DNA of 64,000 nt from Clostridium bowmanii (GCF_018861315.1 NZ_JAHLDL010000001.1:125923-189922), one strand, 5' to 3'; positions 18,873 to 28,702 are shown, numbered from the stretch's first letter. A program made the numbers and translations. Notes: generated by a model from the letters alone, not told the origin.

Positions 18873-18912
18873 TACAAAATATAGGGATAAAATTAGTTTT
18901 ATTAAAAAGGTA

Positions 18913-18941
18913 TTGACAATCACTTCTATGAGCAATATACT
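18913..18941 (+). promoter_or_regulatory. Sigma-A promoter of metA
   Basis: TTGACA (18913-18918), 17-bp spacer, TATACT (18936-18941); same hexamers and spacing as the metY promoter. Confidence 0.87.
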
Positions 18942-18961
18942 AAACACTAACAACTTAATAC

Positions 18962-19072
18962 AACTTATCCAGAGCGGCAGAGGGACTGGCCCGATGATGC
19001 CCGACAACCAGCATTTTATTTAAATGCATTGGTGTCAATTCCATCAGATTGTAAAATCTGAAAGATAAGGAC
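18962..19072 (+). ncRNA. SAM-I (S-box) riboswitch of metA
   Basis: AACTTATCCAGAGCGGCAGA, GGGACTGGCCCGATGATGCC, CGACAACCAGC, GGTGTCAATTCC, P4 (CAGATTGTAAAATCTG) and GATAAGG. It is closest in sequence to the metY copies. Confidence 0.95.
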
Positions 19073-19119
19073 GTTAGCAGCTTTTCTTATGCATTATTTT
19101 TGCCGATTAAAGTTATTAT

Positions 19120-19155
19120 TGCTACTTTCCTTATTGGAAAGTAGCTTTTTTATTG
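19120..19155 (+). terminator. Expression-platform terminator of the metA S-box
   Basis: GCTACTTTCC-TTATT-GGAAAGTAGC with TTTTTTATT, 36 bp before metA. Confidence 0.88.
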
Positions 19156-19190
19156 CCAATAAAAAAAATTTAGTATAAGGAGAGATTTAA

Positions 19191-20108
19191 ATGCCTATAA
19201 AAATACCTGACAATCTTCCAGCTTTCAAAATTTTAAATAAAGAAAATATTTTTACTATTACAGAAGATCGTGCATTTCATCAAGATATTCGCCCTATAAA
19301 GATTGTAATATTGAACCTTATGCCCACAAAAATTGAAACTGAAACACAAATTTTAAGACTGCTTGGAAACTCTCCATTGCAGATTGATATAGTTCTTCTT
19401 CACCCAGAAAGCCATGCATGTAAAAATATTTCCGAGGAACATTTAATTAAGTTTTATAATACTTTTAAGGAAATAAAGGATTCTAAATTTGATGGAATGA
19501 TAATAACAGGAGCCCCCATTGAAAGTGTTCCTTTTGAAGAAGTAGATTACTGGGAGGAACTTAAAACTATTATGGAATGGAGTAAACATAATGTATTCTC
19601 TACCTTGCATATTTGTTGGGGTGCTCAGGCAGGGCTTTACTATCACTATGGAGTGCAAAAACATAAACTAGATAGTAAAATGTTCGGAGTGTTTAAACAC
19701 AAAATAACAAAACAAAACACTAAGCTTTTAAGTGGATTTGACGATGAATTCTATGCTCCACATTCCAGGCACACTGAAATAAGAAAGGCTGATATTTATA
19801 AAATCCAAGAACTTGAAATCATATCAGAATCTGAAGAATCTGGGCTCTACATTTTATCAGCAAAAAAGGGACGCCAAATATTTATAACCGGACATTCAGA
19901 GTATGATCCCTTAACCTTAAAAAGTGAATATAATAGAGATATATCAAATGGATTAAATATAAATGTACCTAAAAATTATTATCCAGATGATGATCCCTTA
20001 AAAACACCTGTTGTAAAATGGAGAGGTCATTCAAATCTACTTTTCACAAATTGGTTGAATTATTATGTTTACCAAGAAACACCTTATAATTTAGTGCATC
20101 TGAAATAA
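19191..20108 (+). CDS. metA: Homoserine O-acetyltransferase (MetA family)
   Basis: 305 residues, cytoplasmic. First committed step of methionine synthesis: activation of homoserine. The catalytic Cys142 is in [15 protein letters not shown], and the His/Glu pair is in the HSRHTEI and TGHSEYD regions. Position 111, just after GAPI, is Glu; in characterised MetA enzymes Glu here gives acetyl-CoA rather than succinyl-CoA specificity. The product would therefore be O-acetylhomoserine, which is what the downstream enzyme MetY needs. The start follows AAGGAGAG and the gene has its own S-box. A terminator follows. Confidence 0.93.
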   Translation: MPIKIPDNLPAFKILNKENIFTITEDRAFHQDIRPIKIVILNLMPTKIETETQILRLLGNSPLQIDIVLLHPESHACKNISEEHLIKFYNTFKEIKDSKFDGMIITGAPIESVPFEEVDYWEELKTIMEWSKHNVFSTLHICWGAQAGLYYHYGVQKHKLDSKMFGVFKHKITKQNTKLLSGFDDEFYAPHSRHTEIRKADIYKIQELEIISESEESGLYILSAKKGRQIFITGHSEYDPLTLKSEYNRDISNGLNINVPKNYYPDDDPLKTPVVKWRGHSNLLFTNWLNYYVYQETPYNLVHLK

Positions 20109-20114
20109 CACGCA

Positions 20115-20153
20115 TAAAAGCTGCTTATAATATATTTATCTCAGCAGCTTTTA
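20115..20153 (+). terminator. Terminator after metA
   Basis: AAAAGCTGCT / AGCAGCTTTT with a 16-base loop; convergent with the kinase gene at 20202. Confidence 0.8.
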
Positions 20154-20201
20154 ATGCACATGGTTAATTTCATAAATCCCTATTTTTCATGAAAAATCAC
20201 C

Positions 20202-22382
20202 TTACTTAGGAAAAGATGGGATAGTCACCTTAGCTTTAAAGAGATCTCCATCAATTTCAATACTAAGAGTTCCACCTTGAAGCTCTAGAATGCTCTTAGC
20301 AATGGACAGTCCTAGCCCTGAGCCTTCAGTATTTCTTGACTTGTCTCCCCTAATAAATCTTTCAAATATTTCTTCATTGTCAAAATCCATTTCATATGAT
20401 GAGATGTTTTTCATTGTTATAATTATTTTAGAATCCTTCTCTATTAACTCAATGTATACTCTAGTTTTGGGAAGCGAGTATTTTAATATATTATTTATAA
20501 GATTTTCAAATACTCTCCAGGTTCTTTTCCCATCTAGATTTGCATAAACCTTTTCGCTGGGGCTCTTTAACTTAAAAATTAAAGAGGAATTGTTAATTTT
20601 CTCTTCTAGCTCTGCTAATGATTGCGAAAGTAGTGCAGTTACATCTACTTTTTCTGTATGTAGTTCCACCGCACCACTAGCCATCTTAGATGCTTCAAAC
20701 AGGTCCTCTATAAGTATCTTAAGCCGCTGAGATTTTCTATCTAATACATCTATATACCCCTGTGATTCTTCCTTGGATAAGCCTTCTTTTTTTAGCAAAT
20801 CTACATAATTTATAATTGAAGTAAGTGGTGTCTTTAAATCATGAGACACACTTGTTATAAGTTCAGACTTAAGCCTTTCGCTTTTTATCTCATTTTCAAG
20901 AGACTTTTTAAACCCAACCTTCATATTATTTATGTTATGAGCTAGTTTGAAAAAGTCACCTTTACCACTTTCTTCTATAGTATAATTAAGATTTCCTGAA
21001 ACTATCTGTTCCGTTCCTTTTAAAATACCTCCAAAAACGCTTATTCCCTTAAAGGAGTAAATTGTTATAAATACTAGGTAGCAAAGTACATATACTGTTG
21101 GTATTATTACAAAGAATGAACCGGACACTAATGCAATAAATGCCCCTAGTATTGACACTCCACATAATAAAGTAAGTATAATAATACCTCTTACTTTAAA
21201 CTTAGTACTTTGAGTAATTGGGCTCTCTTTCATAAATCTAGAGAATTTATTAAAGACACAATTTTTCACCTCAGCTCTTAATTTCTCTTTATCTTTTATT
21301 AAATTAGCTCCCACTCTGACACTAAGAATAAAGAAGTAAATATAAAATGCTATTATAGTAAGCATATAAATTTGGTGAAAATTATATGGTTTAGAGAAAA
21401 ATCCCACTCTATTTATGTAGCTATTTATTACAAGTGAAAATATTACAAAAATAAATGTCCATATATCTAAGGGAATATTATAGTACTTCTTATTTGGATT
21501 TCCAATAAAACACATTTCCATATAGTCTTTCTTTAATACATATATAAGCATTATAAATCCAATAATAAATGACACAGCTCCTATTATTGCCTCTTTAATA
21601 ATTCTTTGCGCTACAGAATTATAATAAATATAATTAGAATAGATATAATTGTTTTGATCCATATCCTTTGGAATAATAAAATATGCTTGCCCCCCAATAC
21701 CTACTTCCTGATTTATTGAAGCCATTCCATCATTATTATTTATGGATTGTTCGGGAAATTTTTTACTGTACAAGGCATTATTTTTTACATACAAATCTAT
21801 ATCTGAAACATTTACTATGTTAGTGTCTATCACATTGTTCGTTTTATTTTCTATGTAGTATTTTATTAAACTCTTTTCTTTTACAGCGCTTTTAATATTT
21901 TCATAGTCTTTAGTTTTATATGAAGCTATTTCCTTTTTCATATCCTCTACTGTCTTTGTGTTTTCTTTTTTTAATTGATTAAGTTCACTATCTTTCCCCT
22001 CAGTTAACCTTTTTACAGCCTGTGTATTTCCTTCTTTTTCTGCTACTACTATATCATTAGTATACTTATTTTTTATTTCTTCTTCACTATTTTTGAGATT
22101 AGAATCATACAATGTTTTAGATGATATTAATTCTTCATTTGTAACCTTTTCATCATCTGATTTTTGTGAATAATCTTTATAAATCCCATTAAGTGCTTTT
22201 ATATTATTAAAATAAACAACTAACTCATTTTTAAAATCTGAGCTATTAAAATAAGGCTCCGCTCCTAGATAATTTCTATTATTTATAATGTCTTTTATCG
22301 ACAATGCCGAAAGTGCAAACATATATACACATATAATAAGTACCATAATATATACATTTTTATTTTTCGATTTTATATCCAA
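20202..22382 (-). CDS. Membrane sensor histidine kinase
   Basis: 726 residues. One N-terminal transmembrane helix (12-30), a 220-residue extracytoplasmic sensor region rich in Lys/Glu with coiled-coil character, then a cluster of hydrophobic segments (about 265-460). HAMP-like linker (GNLNYTIEESGKGDFFKLAH), phosphoacceptor helix SHDLKTPLTSIINY, and ATPase domain with N box ENLINNILKYS and G2 box GSGLGLSIAK. The G1 region reads MKNISSYEMDF rather than the DxGxG of most kinases, a pattern common in one clostridial kinase family near secreted-protein genes. It overlaps the response regulator by 23 bp and is clearly co-expressed with it. Confidence 0.9.
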   Translation of the reverse strand: MDIKSKNKNVYIMVLIICVYMFALSALSIKDIINNRNYLGAEPYFNSSDFKNELVVYFNNIKALNGIYKDYSQKSDDEKVTNEELISSKTLYDSNLKNSEEEIKNKYTNDIVVAEKEGNTQAVKRLTEGKDSELNQLKKENTKTVEDMKKEIASYKTKDYENIKSAVKEKSLIKYYIENKTNNVIDTNIVNVSDIDLYVKNNALYSKKFPEQSINNNDGMASINQEVGIGGQAYFIIPKDMDQNNYIYSNYIYYNSVAQRIIKEAIIGAVSFIIGFIMLIYVLKKDYMEMCFIGNPNKKYYNIPLDIWTFIFVIFSLVINSYINRVGFFSKPYNFHQIYMLTIIAFYIYFFILSVRVGANLIKDKEKLRAEVKNCVFNKFSRFMKESPITQSTKFKVRGIIILTLLCGVSILGAFIALVSGSFFVIIPTVYVLCYLVFITIYSFKGISVFGGILKGTEQIVSGNLNYTIEESGKGDFFKLAHNINNMKVGFKKSLENEIKSERLKSELITSVSHDLKTPLTSIINYVDLLKKEGLSKEESQGYIDVLDRKSQRLKILIEDLFEASKMASGAVELHTEKVDVTALLSQSLAELEEKINNSSLIFKLKSPSEKVYANLDGKRTWRVFENLINNILKYSLPKTRVYIELIEKDSKIIITMKNISSYEMDFDNEEIFERFIRGDKSRNTEGSGLGLSIAKSILELQGGTLSIEIDGDLFKAKVTIPSFPK

Positions 22383-23052
22383 TACCCCACACCACCTTTA
22401 AATATTCAGGTTCTTTTGGATTTATCTCTATCTTCTCTCTTATTCTCCTTATGTGAACAGAAACAGTATTTTCTCCATTATAAAAAGTTTCTTCCCAAAC
22501 TCTCTCATATATTTCTTCAATTGAAAATACCCTTCCCTTATTTGCCATTAATAGTTCCAGTATTCTATATTCAATGGATGTAAGTCTAACTTCCTTTTCT
22601 TCCACTGTTACCATCCTCGAGTTTTTGTTTAATATAAGTCCACGTACATTTATCTCATCATCACTCTCTTTATAGTTTCCAAGGTTTGTATACCTTCTTA
22701 GCTGAGATTTAACTCTAGCCACTAGTTCCATTGGATTAAAGGGTTTTGTAATATAATCATCCGCACCTATATTAAGACCTAGTATTTTATCTGTATCTTC
22801 TGATTTAGCTGAAAGCATTATTATTGGTATGTTTTTGCTTTCTCTTATTTTAAATGTAGCCTTAATTCCGTCCATTCTAGGCATCATTAAATCCATTAAT
22901 ATAAGGTGAATTTCTTGTTCTTTCAAAACTTCTAAAGCTTCTATACCATCCACCGCTTGATATACTCTAATACCTTCATTTTTTAAATATATTTCTATGG
23001 CTTCCCTTATCTCACATTCGTCATCTACAATTAAAACATTGTGCATAGTCAT
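22360..23052 (-). CDS. OmpR-family response regulator
   Basis: 230 residues from the ATG at 23052, which has AAGGGGTG at correct spacing; an in-frame start 9 bp upstream lacks this. The receiver domain has the acidic pair DDE, phospho-Asp in LILMDLMMPRMDG and the switch Thr/Lys (SAKSED, KPFNP). The winged-helix DNA-binding domain carries NTVSVHIRRIREKIE. Partner of the overlapping kinase. Likely targets are nearby, such as the secreted hydrolase-like gene 40 bp upstream. Confidence 0.93.
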   Translation of the reverse strand: MTMHNVLIVDDECEIREAIEIYLKNEGIRVYQAVDGIEALEVLKEQEIHLILMDLMMPRMDGIKATFKIRESKNIPIIMLSAKSEDTDKILGLNIGADDYITKPFNPMELVARVKSQLRRYTNLGNYKESDDEINVRGLILNKNSRMVTVEEKEVRLTSIEYRILELLMANKGRVFSIEEIYERVWEETFYNGENTVSVHIRRIREKIEINPKEPEYLKVVWGIGYKIEK

Positions 23053-23102
23053 GAAAATCACCCCTTACTTATATTATACATGTTAATAGAGAATGCTTAC
23101 AA

Positions 23103-23672
23103 TCATGTCCTTTTCATGAAGAATGCAAACGCATCTTTATTAAAACCATTAGATTTATCTACAACATTTATATTACGAATATGATAGATTTTCCCTTTAT
23201 AATCCTTTGCTTGATTGTCGCAAATATATGCATTATCATAACTTCCTTCTTTTACCCATTTCATAAATACATAGGTATGTGTTGGGAAATTACTTTGTTC
23301 TCCATTTGCATCTGTTGTGAAGCATATATCTCCAGGCATTATTTTTTTATAATTACTTTGTTTTTTAAATCCATTTTCCATAAGTAAAGATATGATTTGC
23401 TCTGTATTGCTTGTTTCCATAGGTACCATAAAATCATTTTTCCTTAACACTTCAGATATAAAATAAACACAGGTATTTTCTGAACTACCCTTATTTAATT
23501 CTATGGCTGCACCATATACCTCTATACGATTTCCTTTATCTTGTAGAAAATTATATACATTTTTATTTAAAGATAAATTTTCTGCGCATACATTCGGCTT
23601 AATATTTTCAGAAAATATTATTGCAATAATTGTTATTACTATGACTAGTACAATCAATTTTACTTTTTTCAT
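23103..23672 (-). CDS. Exported cysteine-hydrolase-like protein (possible cell-wall amidase)
   Basis: 189 residues with an N-terminal hydrophobic helix (5-24, VKLIVLVIVITIIAIIF) acting as signal peptide or anchor. The rest resembles the CHAP/NlpC-P60 fold: a Cys at the start of a helix (NTCVYFISEVLRKND), a conserved PGDICFTT strand, a His in FPTHTYVFMKWV and a polar third residue in YICDNQ. This arrangement is the Cys-His-polar triad order of such hydrolases. The actual substrate is unknown. It lies 50 bp upstream of the two-component genes on the same strand and may be transcribed with them. Confidence 0.65.
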   Translation of the reverse strand: MKKVKLIVLVIVITIIAIIFSENIKPNVCAENLSLNKNVYNFLQDKGNRIEVYGAAIELNKGSSENTCVYFISEVLRKNDFMVPMETSNTEQIISLLMENGFKKQSNYKKIMPGDICFTTDANGEQSNFPTHTYVFMKWVKEGSYDNAYICDNQAKDYKGKIYHIRNINVVDKSNGFNKDAFAFFMKRT

Positions 23673-24010
23673 TAGGTATTCCCTCCCCCTCGAGTGAAAG
23701 TGTAAAACTTTTTAAACTACCACTCGTATAACTAACTATAAATAATTATACAGGGTACTCTTTACAAAATACTTATCATATTTCTTACAAATTTATTAAG
23801 AAAATAAAGAAAGCCACTATAAATGATGGCAAAATAAAAAAACACTAAGTAAATGCTAGTGTAAGGACTGGAAACAGATGTATGGATTTACAGAAGAACC
23901 TCAACTGGACATTTAAAATAAAGATAAATTATTAGTATGATTAGGGGTATAATATGCAATGATGATTCTCTATTGCAATTGCAAAAAATGTACTTTGGAG
24001 TGATGTAGAT
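23673..24010. other. Intergenic region between the hydrolase-like gene and the DNA glycosylase
   Basis: 338 bp. A TATAAT hexamer lies at 23948-23953, about 60 bp before the glycosylase start, with no good -35. Nothing else was recognised on either strand. Confidence 0.5.
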
Positions 24011-24667
24011 ATGGTTAAAAATATGCCACTTGCCATGTGGGTGGCACCAAATACTCAGAGCCTTACTAGAAAATTTTATGCCAGAGAAACTCTGCAGGTT
24101 GCCAGAGAACTTTTAGGGAAATTACTTGTACATGAAGTTAATGGAGTAAAGCTAAGAGGTAAGATAGTAGAAACGGAAGCATACATTGGATCAATAGATA
24201 AGGCATGTCATGCTTATGGTGGTAAAATAACGCCTAGACTTGCTACACTATATGGTAGGCCCGGAATTGCATACGTATATTTTATTTATGGGATGTATCA
24301 TTGTTTTAATGTAATAACAAAAGAAGAAGGATTTCCAGAAGGAGTCTTAATTAGAGCTATTGAACCAATTGATGGGTTAGAAGTAATGTCAAATTTCAGA
24401 TTTAAGAAAACTTATAATGAACTTACAAAAGCTCAAATTAAAAACTTAACCTCGGGACCCTCTAAGCTGTGCATAGCCATGAATATAAATAAAGAAAACA
24501 ATAACCAAGATTTATGCACAAGTAAACTATATATTGAAGACTCTATAGAAAAAGAAATAGTTGAAATTATAGAAACTAAGAGAATTGGTATTGATTATGC
24601 AGAAGAAGCAAAGGATTTTTTATGGAGATTTTACATAAAAAATAATATTTGGGTGTCTATAAAATAG
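24011..24667 (+). CDS. 3-methyladenine DNA glycosylase (AAG/MPG family)
   Basis: 218 residues. It removes alkylated purines (3-methyladenine, hypoxanthine) from DNA. Family markers: [19 protein letters not shown], catalytic Glu in [19 protein letters not shown], the intercalating/active-site segment [14 protein letters not shown] and LTSGPSKLC. The length and order match the bacterial AAG-type enzyme. The first 18 residues are an N-terminal extension before the usual start. I keep this start because GGAG lies 10 bp upstream; a later start is possible. Monocistronic. Confidence 0.93.
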   Translation: MVKNMPLAMWVAPNTQSLTRKFYARETLQVARELLGKLLVHEVNGVKLRGKIVETEAYIGSIDKACHAYGGKITPRLATLYGRPGIAYVYFIYGMYHCFNVITKEEGFPEGVLIRAIEPIDGLEVMSNFRFKKTYNELTKAQIKNLTSGPSKLCIAMNINKENNNQDLCTSKLYIEDSIEKEIVEIIETKRIGIDYAEEAKDFLWRFYIKNNIWVSIK

Positions 24668-25009
24668 AAAATAGAGCCAGTAACTTTAATGATTTCAAAC
24701 TGAATTGGATACATTAATAATGATATCGATAAATGAATTGTTTTATGTTTTAATATATGATGTCTCCAAAATATGGTTGAGAGGTAAAGGATGTAAAATT
24801 TGCTTCTCTTACCTATATTATTGACATTATCCTTAGACATAAATACATCCAAATTGACATTATTCCATTTTATAGGTTATTCAATTCAATAAACTATGCT
24901 TTAAATAAAAGAAAGTCAAGAAAAGCAACCATATAATGATTAGATTTTCCTGACTTTTAATATAATTTTTTATTAGTTAGTTTTAATGGCTATTAATACT
25001 TAACCTATG
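24668..25009. other. Intergenic region with a convergent terminator
   Basis: 342 bp between the glycosylase and the minus-strand rubredoxin. It holds only the terminator listed at 24912-24958. No further coding signal was accepted. Confidence 0.5.
24912..24958. terminator. Convergent terminator
   Basis: AAAGTCAAGAAAA / TTTTCCTGACTTT (one mismatch) flanked by A- and T-rich sequence; between the convergent glycosylase and rubredoxin genes. Confidence 0.7.
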
Positions 25010-25168
25010 TTACATTTTTTCGAAATCGGATTTTGTAACTCCACATAATGGACAAACCCAATCTTCAGGGATATCCTCAAACTTAGTACCTGGTTTTATT
25101 CCACCATCTGGATCACCTAACTCTGGATCATATTCATATGCACAGACTATACAAATATACTTATCCAT
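25010..25168 (-). CDS. Rubredoxin
   Basis: 52 residues, the full size of a classical rubredoxin. Small cytoplasmic FeS4 electron carrier. Both C-x2-C pairs are present: [10 protein letters not shown] near the N-terminus and [16 protein letters not shown] at the end, with the typical [13 protein letters not shown] and EDIPEDW core. The start ATG follows AGAGGAG. It lies 28 bp after hcp on the same strand, so it is probably co-transcribed with it. It is a plausible electron donor to Hcp or to the rubrerythrin at 1.1 kb. Confidence 0.96.
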   Translation of the reverse strand: MDKYICIVCAYEYDPELGDPDGGIKPGTKFEDIPEDWVCPLCGVTKSDFEKM

Positions 25169-25196
25169 AACAACATCTCCTCTTAATTTATTTATA

Positions 25197-26843
25197 TTAT
25201 CCTAATATTTGTTTTAAATCATCTTCAGGTGTGCTTATTGGTTTAATTTCAAAAGTATCAACCAAAAATTGTAATACGTTAGGACTTAAGAAAGCTGGAA
25301 GTGTTGGTCCTAAATAAATTCCTTTTACTCCAAGTGATAATAATGCTAGTAGATCAGCAACAGCTTTCTGCTCATACCAAGTTATAATCAATGATAGCGG
25401 TAAATCATTAATAGTACATTTAAACGCATCTGCTAGTGCTAGTGCTATTTTAACTGCAGAATATGCATCATTACATTGACCTATGTCTAGTAATCTTGGA
25501 AGTCCTGCTACCTCACCAAACTCCAATTTATTAAAACGGTATTTACCACAGGCCAAAGTAAGAATAATACAATCCTTTGGAACAAGCCCAGCAAATTCTG
25601 TGTAATAATTTCTTCCTGATCTTGCACCATCACATCCTCCGATTAAGAAGAAGTGTCTAATTTTACCTTCTTTAACTGCGTTAACTATTGTTTCAGCATG
25701 ACTCAAAGTTGCTTTATGTCCAAATCCTACTAGGATTTCTTTAACTTCCTCATCTTTTTCAAAACCACCAAGTTCTAGTGCCTTACTAATTATTTCAGAA
25801 AAGTCCTTATGACCAGTCTCATCGGCCTTAATATGTTTTATACCATCCCAGCCAACAACACTTGTTGAGAAGATTCTATCTTTATAAGAATCTCTTGGTT
25901 TCATTAAGCAGTTTGTTGTCATTAGAATACAACCAGGTATGCCATCAAATTCCTTTTGTTGATTCTGCCAAGCCCCTCCAAAATTACCTACTAAATGAGC
26001 ATATTTATTAAGCTTTGGATAACCATGAGAAGGAAGCATTTCACCGTGAGTATATATATTTATTCCCTTACCTTCTGTTTGCTTAAGTAGCATTTCAAGA
26101 TCTCTTAATTCATGACCAGAAATTACGATAAATGGTCCTTTTTTAATGTTTACATTAACTTTTGTAGGTGTAGGCGAGTTATATTTCTCATTATTAGCTT
26201 TATCTAACACCTCCATAATCTTAACACTCATCTCTCCAGTCTTAATTAAGTACTTGATAAGATCTTGAAGATTTAAACTATCATCGGTAAGTACTGCTAA
26301 AGCTATAAAATAAAAATCATCTACTTCATCGCTATTATAATTAATAAATCTAGCTTGATGCGCGTAAGCCGCAATTCCTTTTAACCCGTATTTTATAGTT
26401 TCGCGGACAGATCGAATATCAGCATCTAATTCCTGATCATACATAACTCCAGCTTTTTTAGCATCTTCAAGAATTTGCTCTTTAGTATCACTTAGATTAT
26501 ATAGTGCCTCTTTTACATTTACTTCTTCTCCTGATGCTTTTTTTCTGACATTTTCTTTTATTACTTGAGATTTTTTAATCATATCCATATGAGATTCAGG
26601 ATCAAAATTAACATTAGTTAATGTCATAAATAATGAATTTTCAACAAATGAAACCCATGACTTATCAAGTTTTTCACCTTTAGATAAAAGTTTAGTAGCA
26701 TAACAACTTATTCCTTTTAGTTGATAAATGAGTAAATCCTGCATTGCTGCAATTTCGGGTGTTTTTCCACAGACTCCCATCTTAGTACAACCTGTTCCAC
26801 CAAAAGTTTGTTCACATTGAAAACAAAACATTTTTCCTTGCAT
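25197..26843 (-). CDS. hcp: Hybrid cluster protein (hydroxylamine / NO reductase)
   Basis: 548 residues, the normal length. The N-terminal cysteines [19 protein letters not shown] (C7, C10, C19, C25) bind the cubane cluster. The hybrid-cluster ligands are in the C-terminal half: [36 protein letters not shown] and the [12 protein letters not shown] segment. Hcp reduces hydroxylamine or nitric oxide and protects against nitrosative stress in anaerobes. Upstream, near 26899-26918, is an inverted repeat TTGATT-8-AATCAA that could bind a Crp/Fnr-type regulator. Rubredoxin follows. Confidence 0.96.
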   Translation of the reverse strand: MQGKMFCFQCEQTFGGTGCTKMGVCGKTPEIAAMQDLLIYQLKGISCYATKLLSKGEKLDKSWVSFVENSLFMTLTNVNFDPESHMDMIKKSQVIKENVRKKASGEEVNVKEALYNLSDTKEQILEDAKKAGVMYDQELDADIRSVRETIKYGLKGIAAYAHQARFINYNSDEVDDFYFIALAVLTDDSLNLQDLIKYLIKTGEMSVKIMEVLDKANNEKYNSPTPTKVNVNIKKGPFIVISGHELRDLEMLLKQTEGKGINIYTHGEMLPSHGYPKLNKYAHLVGNFGGAWQNQQKEFDGIPGCILMTTNCLMKPRDSYKDRIFSTSVVGWDGIKHIKADETGHKDFSEIISKALELGGFEKDEEVKEILVGFGHKATLSHAETIVNAVKEGKIRHFFLIGGCDGARSGRNYYTEFAGLVPKDCIILTLACGKYRFNKLEFGEVAGLPRLLDIGQCNDAYSAVKIALALADAFKCTINDLPLSLIITWYEQKAVADLLALLSLGVKGIYLGPTLPAFLSPNVLQFLVDTFEIKPISTPEDDLKQILG

Positions 26844-27019
26844 ATGTAACCCTCCTATTTTTTAAAATATTTCAATATCTAAGTCCTACGTTGAGTAGTT
26901 GATTAATAATTCAATCAATTATATATATTAATGGTATTATTATACTTTACCATTATAATAGATAACTTTCAAAATTTTATTAACCATTTGTATTCTTAAA
27001 GACACTTGATTAATATTTC

Positions 27020-27095
27020 ACAATTGAAAACACCATGCATTAAACATAGTGTTTTCAATTGTGCGATTAAGTCTATAAGCCGAGTTATGTATTTG
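27020..27095 (-). repeat. Partial duplicate of the rnpB 3' end and terminator
   Basis: About 65 bp match the 3' end of RNase P RNA and its terminator at 44006-44072: AACACCATG.ATTAAACA.AG, TGTTTT, GTGCGA.TAAGTCTATAAG, CCGAGTT.TGTATT. The hairpin arms have been extended to 14 perfect bp (ACAATTGAAAACAC), but the terminal T-run of the original is missing. Confidence 0.8.
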
Positions 27096-27205
27096 ATTTT
27101 ACGAATATTTTTATATTTTAATATATCTGTTAAGCATTGATTAAACTGTATTCAACGGTTTTGTATATTAAATTATAACTATATATATTTATTAATATTT
27201 TATAG

Positions 27206-27236
27206 AGCGGTGGCAAACTATGAATCTGCCACCGCT
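27206..27236. repeat. Perfect hairpin containing GCGGTGGCA
   Basis: AGCGGTGGCA / TGCCACCGCT, 11-base loop, no T-run. Its arm shares GCGGTGGCAAA with the tandem repeats beside rnpB at 43961-44002. Confidence 0.6.
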
Positions 27237-27485
27237 TAATTTGGTTTATACTCTATAGTACTGCACCTTCAGTCCAACCCGCGACCTTCAGATTTGAAAG
27301 AAGTAGTTTTTATTAAATTTAGATAGTCAACAATCCCATGTAAATAGCCATTTTACTTTTTAACTAAGCTTAAATAATACCTACCTATTTTAAACTATAA
27401 GGGTCAAAATAAAATTAGTAAGTTCATTTTTGAGTTGCATAAGATTGCTACTTATAAAAGCATTGGATTATAAGTTTAAATTTCT

Positions 27486-28583
27486 TTACCATTTTTCAAC
27501 TCTTTTTAGTATTTGCTTTTGTTCCTCTTCACTATCAGATGTTATACAAAGAAGCAATCCATCTGGACGAATATTACCAATAAATTCTTCAAGCTCCTCT
27601 TTTAACAGATCTACAACCACAGATTTTCCAGCTGCTTGCACTTTTTTAATGAGTGGAAGCCACTGTAGAATTGGAGTATCTTCTCCTGCCCCTTGAACCC
27701 ATTGAATAGCTTGTATTTCTTTAACTTCTAGAATTGTGTCCAAATGTCTTGCAACACCCTTACCATCAACATGGAATATATTGTGATCCATTCCCTGTAC
27801 TTCCTGTTTCAATATAGGTAGACAATATTCATCGAAGGTAGCTGTAGAAATCATAGAGGAGAAGTCACAGCTTGGGATATGCATTTTCCCAAATGACGGT
27901 ATTCCCATCCAAGCCACTGAAAGCTGATTGTGCTTTTTGAGTATTGTATCAAAATGATTGTACACAGTTTCAAAATCATTTATCGATAGCTTTGTAATTT
28001 CTTTTAGTTTTTCCGGCTCATCATAAAAATCCATACAAAGTTTTTCTGTTCCCATCCATGCAGCAATAAAGTCCATACCTGGATGCAAGTCAGTATAGCC
28101 AACCATATACTTTCCTTTGCATCTATCCAAGGCAAGTTTAGTCATACTATCAATCTTTTTAAAATACTCATTATTGGTATCAAGTATAATGTCCTTAAAA
28201 GCCTCCAAAGAATCGATTGTAGGTTTTGCCCATGAGGTAACCTCTCCAAATTCTATTGGACATCCATAAAAAGATGCATAAACATTAGGACCTAGATCAG
28301 GCCAATATATTGGAAAAGTTTCACCTAAAAATTTTCTATCTGTTATTGATTTAAGGTATTTTTCTAATTGATATTCCTCATCAACCCACCTATCTTTGAG
28401 AGTTTTCCAACGTGAATTTTCATTTTTCACTACGTTATACCCTGCATTATTGCTGTTAAATCTCACAGGTGCTCTGTCTATAATTTGCCCTTCATACCAA
28501 GCATATATTCTCTTCATACATATCTCGGAATCTGACTTTGTTTCAAGATCAAGATCCCACCATTTAGAATTTTTTATACTCAA
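27486..28583 (-). CDS. UROD/MtaA-superfamily protein (putative corrinoid-linked methyltransferase)
   Basis: 365 residues, TTG start with GGAGG at 7-bp spacing. The sequence fits the uroporphyrinogen decarboxylase fold as used by corrinoid methyltransferases: YTDLHPGMDFIAAWMG, FHVDGKGVARHLDTIL, IQWVQGAGEDTPILQW. It does not carry the heme-pathway UroD arginine signature, so porphyrin synthesis is unlikely. It lies downstream of a carbohydrate-type ABC importer, from which a strong hairpin separates it. Its role could be demethylation of an imported methoxylated compound; the substrate is unknown. Confidence 0.7.
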   Translation of the reverse strand: MSIKNSKWWDLDLETKSDSEICMKRIYAWYEGQIIDRAPVRFNSNNAGYNVVKNENSRWKTLKDRWVDEEYQLEKYLKSITDRKFLGETFPIYWPDLGPNVYASFYGCPIEFGEVTSWAKPTIDSLEAFKDIILDTNNEYFKKIDSMTKLALDRCKGKYMVGYTDLHPGMDFIAAWMGTEKLCMDFYDEPEKLKEITKLSINDFETVYNHFDTILKKHNQLSVAWMGIPSFGKMHIPSCDFSSMISTATFDEYCLPILKQEVQGMDHNIFHVDGKGVARHLDTILEVKEIQAIQWVQGAGEDTPILQWLPLIKKVQAAGKSVVVDLLKEELEEFIGNIRPDGLLLCITSDSEEEQKQILKRVEKW

Positions 28584-28653
28584 CCTTACTCCTCCATTCT
28601 TTTATATATCATTATCAGTAAATCTTGCAGCCCTACCTACTACATTTAAATGC

Positions 28654-28688
28654 AAAAATGATTATAATTACGAATTATAATCATTTTT
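28654..28688 (-). terminator. Hairpin between the permease gene and the UROD-family gene
   Basis: Perfect 16-bp stem AAAAATGATTATAATT / AATTATAATCATTTTT, 3-base loop, A/T tails on both sides. It would end or attenuate the importer transcript before the UROD-family gene. Confidence 0.8.
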
Positions 28689-28702
28689 GTTCCAACCAAA
28701 AT

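Larger units (their letters stand above)
26844..27485. other. 642-bp gene-free region with three structured scraps
   Basis: No gene. It contains the hcp promoter side, a partial copy of the RNase P RNA 3' end (27020-27095), a perfect 10-bp hairpin (27206-27236) and a tRNA-3'-half-like string (27262-27303, minus strand). The mix suggests an integration or recombination scar. Confidence 0.6.

Noticed and set aside
18835-19023. Open frame of 62 codons on the plus strand
   Set aside because: Covers the metA promoter and S-box core; no protein-like composition or ribosome binding site.
23881-23960. Possible small gene before the DNA glycosylase
   Set aside because: Short frames only, no ribosome binding site and no recognisable motif.
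27486-28583. Uroporphyrinogen decarboxylase (hemE)
   Set aside because: Lacks the heme-enzyme N-terminal arginine signature and sits with importer and corrinoid genes, not porphyrin genes; treated as a UROD-superfamily methyltransferase-like protein.
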